NCBI GenBank assembly: GCA_011605725.1
Contig: JAAOZP010000015.1
Coordinates: 1-62,594 of the forward strand
Direction: 5' to 3'
Source of the DNA: Nitrososphaerota archaeon
Lineage (GTDB): Archaea > Thermoproteota > EX4484-205 > JAAOZP01
Length of the DNA: 62,594 bases
The position numbers and the translations under genes are program-made. How positions within the stretch are numbered: position 1 is the first letter of the stretch; each line of letters opens with the position of its first letter. Under the pieces are notes generated by a model. That model was given only the letters and a program-made list of their open reading frames with translations. It was not told the origin of the DNA and searched no databases. Shown one piece after another: positions 23,210-32,196 of the stretch.

Positions 23210-26200
23210 TGTTATTCTCACTCCTTCTCAGGAAGCCCCCTATATCAACATATACTTTAACCATTCCGGTGCCGGCGAAAATCTCTGACCCTGCTAAGAC
23301 CCTCTCCGTCATTCCGAGCAGCTTGTCTTCAGCACCTGAAACAGCTCCTTCCACAAGAACCTGAACAGCCCTTTCGAAAGCAGCCTTAGCGAGCACGCTC
23401 TGCTTTCTCCCGCTTACACCATGCCTACCTATCTGCTTTATCTCCCCGTCCTGCGTCATGGCGCTTGCGACAAGCGAGAGATGCCTCCAATCGACATCCA
23501 GCCCCTGCTCGTTAAGCGTGTTCCACATCTCTTTTATTAGGGCTGCTCTAGCAGCTTCAATGCCGAGCACGCTAGCAATCTCGTGAATATCGTTGCTTAT
23601 TGTTCTAGTATGGTCCACTTCGGGAATGTTGAAAACCTCAGCCAGGTTGCTTCCCTCCGTTACGATGCAGTATTCGCCACCCTCCTCTTTAAGGAGGACT
23701 CCTTTAACCTTAGTTATTCCACTTACCGGTGTCTTTCTTATTTTCGACTCGAACTTCTGCGGATCTGTTTTAATGGATATTTCAAAGCTTCCATCATTCT
23801 TAACTGTGAACTTCAAACCGAGTGTTTTAAGAACGTTTTCAATATCCTTCTCCGAAAGCCCTCTCTCAGAGAGCCATTCTTTAACCGGATGTATAACCAG
23901 ATAGTCGTAAGCCATCGTGGATTTCAAGCTTATTTTAGAAACGTCTTCAATAGTCGTGTAGACGAGTTTTCTAGCGACCCTCAGAGCCCTAGCGTAATCC
24001 TTGTTATACGGGTTTTTAAGATAGACAGTCATCATAGGTGTCTTAGGCGTCTTCCTAGCGTCAAGCAGCTCGATCAGCCTGGGCAGGCCGAGCGTCACGT
24101 TGGCCTCTCTAACCCCAGCGTAGTGGAAAGTCCTTAGCGTCATCTGTGTTCCCGGCTCACCTATGGATTGGGCAGCGACAACCCCGACGCTTTCACCAGC
24201 CTCCACGAGAGCACGGCGATACTCCTTCAATATTTGCTCAACCACGTTTCTAGCAGCCTGCTTGGACAATCCTTTAGAAACTATCGCATGGAAAGCTTCT
24301 CTCTGAATGTTTACAGGTAGAAGCCTCCCATACTCCTCAACTATTCTCTTCACAGTCCTCCTGTCAGCCGGCTTACCCTTTTTAACTGCTGAAAGCGTGT
24401 ACTCCTCCACTATCCTCTTCGCGTCAACAGACTTACCGTGGTCACTCTTAGACGGGTCAACGCCATCCTCACCGTATATTATGTCAATAATGTTCCCATA
24501 GGAGTCTCTGACGGTGCCGTCATACTCAACCCTGAGTGATTCAAGCGCGTGGATAAGCCTACGTTGAAGATACCCGCTCTGCTGCGTTCTGACAGCAGTG
24601 TCGACGAGAGACTCGCGTCCACTCATAGAGTGGTAGAAGAGCTCGACTGGAGAGAGGCCAGTATAGTAGTTGGACTTTACGAATCCCCTGGCAACAGGAC
24701 TCAGGTCTCCTTTACGAAAGTGAGGCAGCGGCCTCCCAGCATAACCCTTAAAGATTCTCTTGCCGCGGAGCGCTTGCTGACCTAGGCATCCGGATATCTG
24801 ACCCACGTTGAGGTCTGAGCCTCTTGCACCAGTCTTAGTCATTATAACCATGTTGTTATCCAGCCCTAGTGATGAGGAGACAAGGTTGCCAACTTTACTC
24901 CTGACCTTAGAAAGAGCATCCATTATGTATGCTTCCAAGCTTTCCTCCTCACTCATACCGGGTATCCTCTTAATCTTGCCTTTACTCCATTCTTCCAGAA
25001 GGTTGTTCACCTCTACGTCAGCCTGGTTGGCTTCTTTCTCAACCTGTTCCTGAACATCTTTAGGAAGGTTCACATCCCTATAGCTGAAGCTGAATCCTCT
25101 TAAAAGCAGAAACTCCCTAACCATTTTCTGGAAGGAGGATATGAATCTATGTCCCTCCTCAGCCCCGTATTTCTTAATAATCCTGTGGAGAATAGTATCA
25201 GCCTTCTCAGCGCCTATCGACGCCTTATCTATTACCCCGGAAATCAGTTTACCGTTCTTCACAATTATCTCCGCCTCGTCTCTAGACGGGCCGCCTACAC
25301 TGGTCTTGTTAACGTAGTTGAAATCCTCTTTAAAGAGGAGGCTGACTGCTTGTCTGCCTGACCATAATGGCACTGGCTTCTTAACCTCCGGTTCAGGAAG
25401 CTCACCCACATATCCCGCGGCGTAGACGATCCTTGCAAACTCTTCCTTTGTGAGATACGTGTCCCTCCTGGTTAGCAAGTATGCTCCGGTTATGAAGTCC
25501 CTGATGGCCCCCATAATGGGCGCGCCATACCTTGGCGTCAAATAATGTTTCTTAACTCCGAGAAGCATGCTAGTCTCAACATTAGCCTCGATGCTCTGTG
25601 GAACATGCAGGTTCATCTCGTCGCCGTCGAAGTCAGCATTATAAGGCGGGCAGACACTTGGATGCAGCCTGAAAGTTTTACCTGGGAGAACCTTCACCCT
25701 GTGTCCAAGCATTGAAAGACGGTGGAGCGAGGGTTGCCTGTTGAAGATTACGAAGTCTCCGTCGAGAAGATGCCTTTCAACGATAAACCCTATGTCAAGA
25801 GCCTCTGCAAGAGAATCCCTGTTCTCAACGAATTGAAGCTTATGCCTGGCACCGCTCGGCCTTACGATGTATTCTGAACCAGGATGTATAAAAGGACCGT
25901 TTCTAACCAGCTGAACCAGCCAATCTCTATTCCAGTATGTAACCCTCTCTGGAACAGTAAGGATCTTAGCGATCTCCTCCGGAACCCCGACTTCATCAAT
26001 AGCCAGATACGGGTCTGGAGATATAACTGTCCTAGCTGAGAAGTCAACCCTCTTGCCGGAGAGGTTCTTCCTAAACCGGCCTTCCTTCCCCTTCAGTCTC
26101 TGTGCTAGAGTCTTCAGTGTTTTACGAGTCCTGTGTTGAGCCGGAAGAATGCCTACGGCCTCGTTGTCGAAATAGGTTGTAACATGGTATTGCAGAAGAT

Positions 26201-27014
26201 CCTCATGATCTTGTATTATGAGTGGAGACGCGCCTGACTCTATGTATTCCCGTATTCTACGCGCGGTCCTAACTATGTCTACAAGTTTATGCGTTAAATC
26301 GTCCTCAGACCTCTCTCCGGTTTCAAGAATTATCGAGGGTCTTACTTGGATCGGCGGCACCGGTAAAACCTCTATCACGTACCAGGCTGGATGGGCCACT
26401 TCAGGGTCAATGTTCAGAAGCCTAAGGTCATCATCCGGAATCCTGTTTAAACGCTCCTTTATGATCCTTGTGTTTAAAAGCCGTAAGACGCCGTCAGGGT
26501 CTCTCTCGTAGAATCTGGTTGGTCTTTCCAACTTAACCTGGTACTTGTCAGCTCCACAATGGGGGCACCTGTTGGATCTTCGAACTTCATCCTTTATCTG
26601 GTCGAAAATCTGGTCAGGCACAATACCGTAATTCTCCTCAAACTCTTTTATTTTCTCCCTGTAGTAGTTTATCCTGTCGTTTGGCAGGAGGATTCTGCCG
26701 CATTGTCTGCATGTAGACTGGAGAACCCTCTCTATCTCTCTCGCGAAAGAAACATGTATTACTGGAACCGGCAGCTCAATATGTCCAAAATGTCCAGGAC
26801 ACTTATCCGGAAGATTCCCACAAGTCTTGCATCTCTGCCTAGGCTCAATCGTGCCAAGCCTAGTATCCATCACTCCCCCAGGGACTGAGAGCCCATCCTG
26901 GTCATAAGTCTCATCCGTAGTGACCTCCATTACTGAGAGCCTTCTGATTTCCGCTGGGGAAAGAACTCCAAACTTTATCGAGTCTATCTGCTTTATCTCA
27001 ACTTCTTGACTCAT
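23175..27014 (-). CDS. rpoA: RNA polymerase subunit A, A' and A'' fused
   Basis: A 1279-residue largest subunit in one chain. The N-terminal zinc site CKTCGNLPDKCPGHFGH (~60-76), a second Cys cluster, the catalytic NADFDGDEMN (~461, three Asp for Mg), the bridge-helix region, and the A''-specific VVAAQSIGEPGTQMTLRTFH (~945-965) all appear in one uninterrupted frame. Most Crenarchaeota and Euryarchaeota split this protein into A' and A''. Two bases separate it from rpoB, and its 3' end overlaps rpl30e. Confidence 0.97.
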   Translation of the reverse strand: MSQEVEIKQIDSIKFGVLSPAEIRRLSVMEVTTDETYDQDGLSVPGGVMDTRLGTIEPRQRCKTCGNLPDKCPGHFGHIELPVPVIHVSFAREIERVLQSTCRQCGRILLPNDRINYYREKIKEFEENYGIVPDQIFDQIKDEVRRSNRCPHCGADKYQVKLERPTRFYERDPDGVLRLLNTRIIKERLNRIPDDDLRLLNIDPEVAHPAWYVIEVLPVPPIQVRPSIILETGERSEDDLTHKLVDIVRTARRIREYIESGASPLIIQDHEDLLQYHVTTYFDNEAVGILPAQHRTRKTLKTLAQRLKGKEGRFRKNLSGKRVDFSARTVISPDPYLAIDEVGVPEEIAKILTVPERVTYWNRDWLVQLVRNGPFIHPGSEYIVRPSGARHKLQFVENRDSLAEALDIGFIVERHLLDGDFVIFNRQPSLHRLSMLGHRVKVLPGKTFRLHPSVCPPYNADFDGDEMNLHVPQSIEANVETSMLLGVKKHYLTPRYGAPIMGAIRDFITGAYLLTRRDTYLTKEEFARIVYAAGYVGELPEPEVKKPVPLWSGRQAVSLLFKEDFNYVNKTSVGGPSRDEAEIIVKNGKLISGVIDKASIGAEKADTILHRIIKKYGAEEGHRFISSFQKMVREFLLLRGFSFSYRDVNLPKDVQEQVEKEANQADVEVNNLLEEWSKGKIKRIPGMSEEESLEAYIMDALSKVRSKVGNLVSSSLGLDNNMVIMTKTGARGSDLNVGQISGCLGQQALRGKRIFKGYAGRPLPHFRKGDLSPVARGFVKSNYYTGLSPVELFYHSMSGRESLVDTAVRTQQSGYLQRRLIHALESLRVEYDGTVRDSYGNIIDIIYGEDGVDPSKSDHGKSVDAKRIVEEYTLSAVKKGKPADRRTVKRIVEEYGRLLPVNIQREAFHAIVSKGLSKQAARNVVEQILKEYRRALVEAGESVGVVAAQSIGEPGTQMTLRTFHYAGVREANVTLGLPRLIELLDARKTPKTPMMTVYLKNPYNKDYARALRVARKLVYTTIEDVSKISLKSTMAYDYLVIHPVKEWLSERGLSEKDIENVLKTLGLKFTVKNDGSFEISIKTDPQKFESKIRKTPVSGITKVKGVLLKEEGGEYCIVTEGSNLAEVFNIPEVDHTRTISNDIHEIASVLGIEAARAALIKEMWNTLNEQGLDVDWRHLSLVASAMTQDGEIKQIGRHGVSGRKQSVLAKAAFERAVQVLVEGAVSGAEDKLLGMTERVLAGSEIFAGTGMVKVYVDIGGFLRRSENNNGGESIAQQQA

Positions 27015-27016
27015 CT

Positions 27017-30000
27017 CTAAACCCTCTCCTTAACCCTGATCCTCGGGAAAATCCCTAGGCTCATCAACTCTTGAAGTAGAAGCTTAAACGCGTAGGATAT
27101 TTCAATCCTGCTCACTTCTCTACCCTTCTCGCAGAGTGGACACACGTATTTCTTCTGCCTAGCATCATAGTAGGCAAATGTTCCGCATTTCTCACATACA
27201 TGCACAATCGTCCTGTCGGATTCTTCGAGCAGCCTGTCCTGAAGCAACCTCGCCGCACCGTGTCCAACTAGGCAGTCCCTCTCCATTTCTCCAAATCTTA
27301 AGCCTCCTCCTCTTGACCTTCCCTCCGTGGGCTGGTGAGTAAGCATCTGAACCTGACCTCTAGCCCTAGCATGCATCTTGTCTTTAACCATATGGTGAAG
27401 CCTCTGGTAGTATACTATTCCCATGAAAACTTTCGCCTTGAACCGTTTACCCGTGACGCCGTCTATGAAGTTGAATTCACCGTACGGCGAGAAGCCGTGT
27501 GCCTCAAGGATTTTCTGCACCTCTTGCTCGGGAGTATGTATGAAAGTCGTCCCATCCATCTGCCTTCCCTCTAATGCTGCGGCAGTACCGAATAGAGACT
27601 CTAGGAAGTGGCTTATCGTCATTCTGGAGGGTATTGCGTGAGGATTTATCAAAGCATCGGGAATCAGCCCGTCCTCCGTAAACGGCATGTCGGACTGCGG
27701 GACAAGCATTCCTACAACACCTTTCTGTCCAGATCTTGATGCGAACTTGTCCCCTATCTCGGGAATCCTGTGGTCCCTTATCCTTACTTTTATCAGCTTA
27801 TTGTTCTCAAGGTCCTCCGTTATTAAAACACTGTCGACAAAACCGCTTTCAGAAGGCTTAAGCGCTACTGAAGAGTCTCTCCTAGCCGGAGCTTGGAAAA
27901 CAAGCTCCTTGTACTCTTCAAAGAACCTTGGCGGGCTCGATCTTCCAACTATAACATCCCCGCCCTTAACCTCGGCTTCAACAGACACTATCCCGTCCTC
28001 CTCAATCTTTGCATATGCCTCGTCACCCCTATAGCCCCTGACTTGAGAATCAGGCTTCTCTATCCTGTCAACCTCCCCCATTGGATATCTTCTTGCTTCA
28101 ACCTCGTAAGACTTGTATGTGGTTGACCTTGCAAGCCCACGTTGAACCGAGGCGGCGTTTAAAACTATCGCATCCTCCATGTTGTACGGGTGGGACATTA
28201 CTGCCACAAGAAAGTTTTGCCCTATCGGCCTCTTATCCAATCCTATGATTTTATCGACTTTTGAAGCTACGAGTGGAAGCTGTGGATAGGTAGTGACGTG
28301 GAAAGTGGTGTAGAAAGAGTTGCTGATGTTGGTGAAGGGAAGCCCGAGAGCCTGCTTAGCCATAGCAGCCTCGTAAGTGTTTCTGGGAGAATGATTGTGC
28401 TCTGCAAACGGGACTGAGGCTGAGACAACGCCGAAAATAAGGAGCGGGGATATTTCCAGGTGAGTCGTATCATCCCTAATATCCTTAATGGATGTGGCTA
28501 TGACGGCATTCTCCTCCTCGTCAGCATCCAGGAAATCTATTATTCCGTTGCTCACAAGGTCGTCGAAAGTTATCTTGCCAAGCGCAAGCTTTGAAACATG
28601 GTCCTTCGTAAGCTTCACTAAGCCGTCTTCAACAACTATTAAGGGCCTCCTGACTCTTCCAGCGTCAGCATTAATATATATCTCCTTGACAACCCTGCCT
28701 CCATAGTTGAACTCGTAGTATGCAACGTTTATCTCAGGAGGAAGTAATCCTCTTCTTCTCAGGTTCCTAATCTCCCTGACAAGAGCCTCGCCGGAATATG
28801 AGTAGCCAACTAGGATTCCGTCTAGAAATATTTTAGCAGCCGATAAACGTTCGTCCGGGCCAGCCTTATCCACGGTTACTAGACCGAATTTCAAGAGTGT
28901 TTTTTCAACAGCAGACTTGTCTGCTGAAACGGATATTTGCGCACCTATGCTCATGTTCTTAACGAGGCCACAGTTCACTCCCTCCGGCGTCTCATTCGGG
29001 TCAAGCTTACCCCATTGCGTCGGATGCAGGTCTCTAGCGTCGAAGTTCGACTGACTCCTACTAAGGGGTGACTGAACCCTTCGCAAATGGCTGAGGACGG
29101 AGAGGTAGTTTGTTCTGTCCAGTAGCTGAGTAACTCCGACCAGTCTCTTACCCCAGTTTCCGGTAGCCATAGCCTGGTTTATTGAGTCGGTTATCAGGCT
29201 TGTCGTGATCAGGTTTGAAAAAGAATGTACAATTCTGTGTCTCAAGCTGGATTTTTCAAGCTGATACTTGAAGTCCCTGACCATTCTTCTGAAGGCTGTT
29301 CTGAAAAGCTCTGCCAAGAGACCTCCCGCAAGCCTAATCCTCTTATTCCTATAATGATCCTTATCATCAGGGGGACGCCAACCTAGTTTCATTGCGAGAA
29401 CTCTCTCAGCCATCTCGCACAGGAAAAGAGCCTTCGCATACCTGGAGTTTTCATCCAGACCAACATGCGGGAGGAGAATCTTATCCAAGACGTTCTGAGT
29501 CTTGTTTAAACGGACTTTGTCTGACTGGCCGTAAGCAACCCTGTTGCCAATATACATTATAGCGTCCTCCTTGCTCAAAATGTTTTGAGCAGCGTCAAAG
29601 GAGGGTGCTAGAAGCTCCTGTATCTCTGGAAACGGGGAGACGCGTTCAGCAATCTCTCTGTCAGACTCCATTCCAAGGGCTTTCAGCATTATGACGAAGG
29701 GAACCTCTTGCCCGACTCCTGGAAGATACACTTTCAACTCGTTGTTCTGGCCTTTCAGCCTGACTTCAACCCTAGTCCTGTAGCCGACGGTTGTTGAGAA
29801 GACGCGCGCAATATAGAAGGAGTATGGGCCTATTTTCTTCTCCTCTAGGATTATCCTGTTTGGGGCAAGATCCTCAACACCAACTATAACTCTCTCTGAA
29901 CCGTTAATTATGAAGTAGCCCCCTGGGTCGTAAGGATCTTCTCCAAGCTTAACCCTGACCGCCGGATCCAAGCCGGCTAGTGCGCAATACCTAGAGTTAA

Positions 30001-30379
30001 CCATTATAGGCATTTCTCCTATTAAAACCTCCTGTCTAAGCTCCCGACCGTCCTTCAGCTCCTTAACCTCCAAGTAGATCGGGGCGGCGTAAGTGAAGTT
30101 TCTAACCCTGGCCTCCATCGGGTAAATGTTTCTAACCGCACCGCTGGGCTCAACAATCCTTGGCGCGCCAACCCATACTTTGCCGAGCTCTATTCTGATA
30201 ACCTTATCCTCGACAGTAACCTCAACATTCTTAACCTCGTCCACAATCTTCTGCATATCCTTATCGATAAACTCGTTGAAAGAATCTATATGGTGCCTAG
30301 CCAGCCCTATGCTTCTAACATAGTTCTCCGCAACCATCCAAAGATCCTCGTTACTAAGCTCCTCAGTCATGCTGTTCAA
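27017..30379 (-). CDS. rpoB: RNA polymerase subunit B (unsplit)
   Basis: The 1120-residue second-largest subunit as a single chain, not split into B' and B''. Landmarks: GYFIINGSERVIVGVEDLAP, DLHPTQWGKLDPNETPEG, RSGQKGVVGML, HARARGQVQMLTHQPTEGR and the zinc ribbon CEKCGTF ... CPLCEKG (~1060-1085). Met4 is an alternative start. Four bp separate it from rpoH. Confidence 0.98.
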   Translation of the reverse strand: MNSMTEELSNEDLWMVAENYVRSIGLARHHIDSFNEFIDKDMQKIVDEVKNVEVTVEDKVIRIELGKVWVGAPRIVEPSGAVRNIYPMEARVRNFTYAAPIYLEVKELKDGRELRQEVLIGEMPIMVNSRYCALAGLDPAVRVKLGEDPYDPGGYFIINGSERVIVGVEDLAPNRIILEEKKIGPYSFYIARVFSTTVGYRTRVEVRLKGQNNELKVYLPGVGQEVPFVIMLKALGMESDREIAERVSPFPEIQELLAPSFDAAQNILSKEDAIMYIGNRVAYGQSDKVRLNKTQNVLDKILLPHVGLDENSRYAKALFLCEMAERVLAMKLGWRPPDDKDHYRNKRIRLAGGLLAELFRTAFRRMVRDFKYQLEKSSLRHRIVHSFSNLITTSLITDSINQAMATGNWGKRLVGVTQLLDRTNYLSVLSHLRRVQSPLSRSQSNFDARDLHPTQWGKLDPNETPEGVNCGLVKNMSIGAQISVSADKSAVEKTLLKFGLVTVDKAGPDERLSAAKIFLDGILVGYSYSGEALVREIRNLRRRGLLPPEINVAYYEFNYGGRVVKEIYINADAGRVRRPLIVVEDGLVKLTKDHVSKLALGKITFDDLVSNGIIDFLDADEEENAVIATSIKDIRDDTTHLEISPLLIFGVVSASVPFAEHNHSPRNTYEAAMAKQALGLPFTNISNSFYTTFHVTTYPQLPLVASKVDKIIGLDKRPIGQNFLVAVMSHPYNMEDAIVLNAASVQRGLARSTTYKSYEVEARRYPMGEVDRIEKPDSQVRGYRGDEAYAKIEEDGIVSVEAEVKGGDVIVGRSSPPRFFEEYKELVFQAPARRDSSVALKPSESGFVDSVLITEDLENNKLIKVRIRDHRIPEIGDKFASRSGQKGVVGMLVPQSDMPFTEDGLIPDALINPHAIPSRMTISHFLESLFGTAAALEGRQMDGTTFIHTPEQEVQKILEAHGFSPYGEFNFIDGVTGKRFKAKVFMGIVYYQRLHHMVKDKMHARARGQVQMLTHQPTEGRSRGGGLRFGEMERDCLVGHGAARLLQDRLLEESDRTIVHVCEKCGTFAYYDARQKKYVCPLCEKGREVSRIEISYAFKLLLQELMSLGIFPRIRVKERV

Positions 30380-30383
30380 ACCA

Positions 30384-30641
30384 CTAACCCTCCACCACGA
30401 TGCGATAGGCTAAGGTTACTCCAGCAACCGGGCTCTTCCTGGTTATCTCAAGAATGTCCCCTGGCTTGGCGCCTATCGCAACCGCCACAGGGTCGCTGGC
30501 AAGGATTTTGGGGAGTTGAGAAGGTCTTATATTGTATTTTTTAAGGAGTGCCTCCCTCTCTTCGCTTGACAAAACCTTGTGAGAAGGCACTAAAACATGT
30601 TCGAGTATGTTCACTTTACTAATGTTTTTCTTACTAACCAA
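30384..30641 (-). CDS. rpoH: RNA polymerase subunit H
   Basis: An 85-residue Rpb5 C-terminal-domain homolog, without the eukaryotic N-terminal extension. [16 protein letters not shown] and [20 protein letters not shown], ending [13 protein letters not shown], fit the family. First gene of the rpoH-rpoB-rpoA-rpl30e-nusA-rps12-rps7 operon. Confidence 0.95.
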   Translation of the reverse strand: MVSKKNISKVNILEHVLVPSHKVLSSEEREALLKKYNIRPSQLPKILASDPVAVAIGAKPGDILEITRKSPVAGVTLAYRIVVEG

Positions 30642-30783
30642 GCGATTTCGTCAGGATACTGAAAAAGGGGGTAATAAACGTTTCCCCTGAGCCTCAAGCG
30701 TCGAGGGGGAAACATCTTGGGAAAATAGGCCTTAGAGACCTTTTAGAGAACCGGTTAGACCATGCTTAACCCGGGTATCGGGA

Positions 30784-30796
30784 AAAGTTTAAAAAA
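30784..30796 (+). promoter_or_regulatory. TATA box of tRNA-Tyr
   Basis: AAAAGTTTAAAAA (BRE plus TATA-like) lies about 30 bp before the mature 5' end of tRNA-Tyr. Confidence 0.5.
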
Positions 30797-30820
30797 CATC
30801 CTTGCACACGAGAATCCGTC

Positions 30821-30974
30821 CCCGCGGTAGCTCAGCCTGGTAGTGCAGCATGCTGCGCCGAAAGCTTCCGGCTGTAGTCCTCCACCTCGAGTGGAGGCGT
30901 CTCAGCCTACCGGGCGAACAGAAACCGGAGTAGCGCGCTACGGAGTGTCGCTGGTTCAAATCCAGCCCGCGGGA
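30821..30974 (+). tRNA. tRNA-Tyr (GTA) interrupted by three introns
   Basis: Acceptor CCCGCGG/CCGCGGG with C1:G72 as in archaeal tRNA-Tyr, A73, T-arm GCTGG-TTCAAAT-CCAGC, anticodon GTA at 30874-30876. Intron 1, D-arm: 30844-30862 (19 nt), restoring D-stem GCTC/GAGC; helix TGGT/GCCG and bulges AGT, AAA fit a relaxed bulge-helix-bulge. Intron 2, canonical 37/38: 30878-30923 (46 nt), with a perfect motif: CTGT (30872-30875) pairs ACAG (30918-30921), bulges AGT and AAA, plus a 7-bp internal hairpin CCTCCAC/GTGGAGG. Intron 3, variable arm: 15 nt (about 30931-30945), leaving GTGTC. Removing all three gives a 74-nt cloverleaf. Confidence 0.92.
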
Positions 30975-30987
30975 TTTTTGAGAGTTG

Positions 30988-31020
30988 AAACCCGTGTAGC
31001 TTAGCCTGGGAGGAGACAGG
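30988..31020 (+). other. tRNA-like 5' fragment
   Basis: CCCGTGTAGCTTAGCCTGGG (about 30991-31010) looks like the acceptor end and D-arm of a tRNA, but no anticodon or T-arm follows. It could be decay debris or a 5' half of a split tRNA. The pairing of its D-stem is poor. Confidence 0.3.
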
Positions 31021-31056
31021 GGTTGTTTAACGGCTGCATAAGACTGAGAGTTAATG

Positions 31057-31066
31057 CTTAAATACT
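31057..31066 (+). promoter_or_regulatory. TATA box of the ArsR-type gene
   Basis: CTTAAATACT lies about 25 bp upstream of the ATG pair at 31088-31093, giving an almost leaderless transcript. Confidence 0.5.
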
Positions 31067-31087
31067 ATTGTGTGAACGTCGTTCCCC

Positions 31088-31412
31088 GTGATGACGCGAA
31101 CCGGAAAGACTCAAGAAGTATTCAAGGCAAGGGTTTTCGAAGCGTTCAGCGACCCAGCTAGGCTGAGGATAATCAACTTTCTGAGGGACGGCGGGAAATG
31201 CGTCAGCGAGATTGCTGAGAAAACAGGAATACTTCAACCATCGGTTTCCCGGCATTTGAAGATCCTTAAGGAGTGGAATAGTTAAGGAGAGTAAGCTCGG
31301 AAGCAAAAGAGTCTATGGAATTACTGATCCAAGAATTTTTAGAATTATTGACTCTCTGGACTCTCGCCTAGAGGAAAGTTTGAAGAAACAGGTTTACGAG
31401 AGCATTATTTAG
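31088..31412 (+). pseudogene. ArsR-family winged-helix regulator, frameshifted
   Basis: The first 60 residues are a clear ArsR helix-turn-helix: FSDPARLRIINFLRDGG and LQPSVSRHLKILKE. The frame then stops (TAA, 31283-31285). Dropping one base near 31275 (GAG[T]GGA) restores GIVKESKLGSKRVYGITD and a natural C-terminus ending with TAG at 31410-31412. This is either a recent pseudogene or a base-call error; a single indel is all that separates it from an intact ~107-residue gene. No metal-binding CxC motif is evident. Confidence 0.8.
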
Positions 31413-31617
31413 CTCTTAAACCATATAACCCAATAAACCTTATTTTCATCTCATCTTCAACCTCCCAGATTCTTGAATCGAAGGTGTTTTCTAGTTCTCA
31501 TAATTTTAGGGTGTCAGGCTATCTACTCGATCTCGCATGGTGTCAGATAGTGTAACCCGTTCTTAGCATATGCTTAACAACTTAAATAATTATTCTATTA
31601 AACTATAGACGTCTCCA

Positions 31618-32181
31618 CTACGCTTTCCACCACTTCGAAACCAAGTATTTAACATCATTCTTATCCGGGTCCGAAATCGCGAAGACGAATAGTTTTTTAA
31701 CAGAGGTCGCGAGCCTCCCTGCTCTGACGAAATCCGGAGCATCTATCTTATCTCCCTTTCTCTTAACTTCCAGTATTGCTGGAGCATGGTCTATTCCTGG
31801 GCCATGCTCGTAGATAGCAAAGTCGCATCCGAATTTAATGCCTGGCGTAACTACAAACCCCCTGTTTCTAAGATCCCTGTAAACTATAAACTTGCTTTTA
31901 AAATCCTCGTGAATCCTTGAAGCTATTCTGAGCAGCTGGTCGAATGAAACCTCTCGGTCATCCCTGTCCACGACCCTTATAATTCCTTTCTCCAAAAGAT
32001 ACAGTCCCTCGAAAAGGTCGAGCGTAAGCGGAGCGTTGAAGTTCGAGTCCTTCGGCTTAGGTATTCCTACAGGTTTTCCGAAAAACCCCATGCGATAGAT
32101 TTCTTGAGAATGCTCAATACTCCATATTATTAGACGGTCGCCGACGAGTTCAGCAGTTACCTTTGCCTGCTCACCGTCCAA
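31618..32181 (-). CDS. endA: tRNA-splicing endonuclease subunit
   Basis: A 187-residue EndA. The catalytic core shows KFGCDFAIY (Tyr124), DHAPAIL (His132) and the Lys162/Lys163 pair in SVKKLFVFA, the expected Tyr-His-Lys triad. The length is that of the single-unit alpha subunit, which acts as a homotetramer or with a second, structural subunit. Introns at non-canonical positions in tRNA-Ala and tRNA-Tyr of this same window require a broad-specificity enzyme, so a second subunit gene is expected elsewhere (inference). Confidence 0.92.
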   Translation of the reverse strand: MDGEQAKVTAELVGDRLIIWSIEHSQEIYRMGFFGKPVGIPKPKDSNFNAPLTLDLFEGLYLLEKGIIRVVDRDDREVSFDQLLRIASRIHEDFKSKFIVYRDLRNRGFVVTPGIKFGCDFAIYEHGPGIDHAPAILEVKRKGDKIDAPDFVRAGRLATSVKKLFVFAISDPDKNDVKYLVSKWWKA

Positions 32182-32196
32182 TTCTTAAACCTCTTC

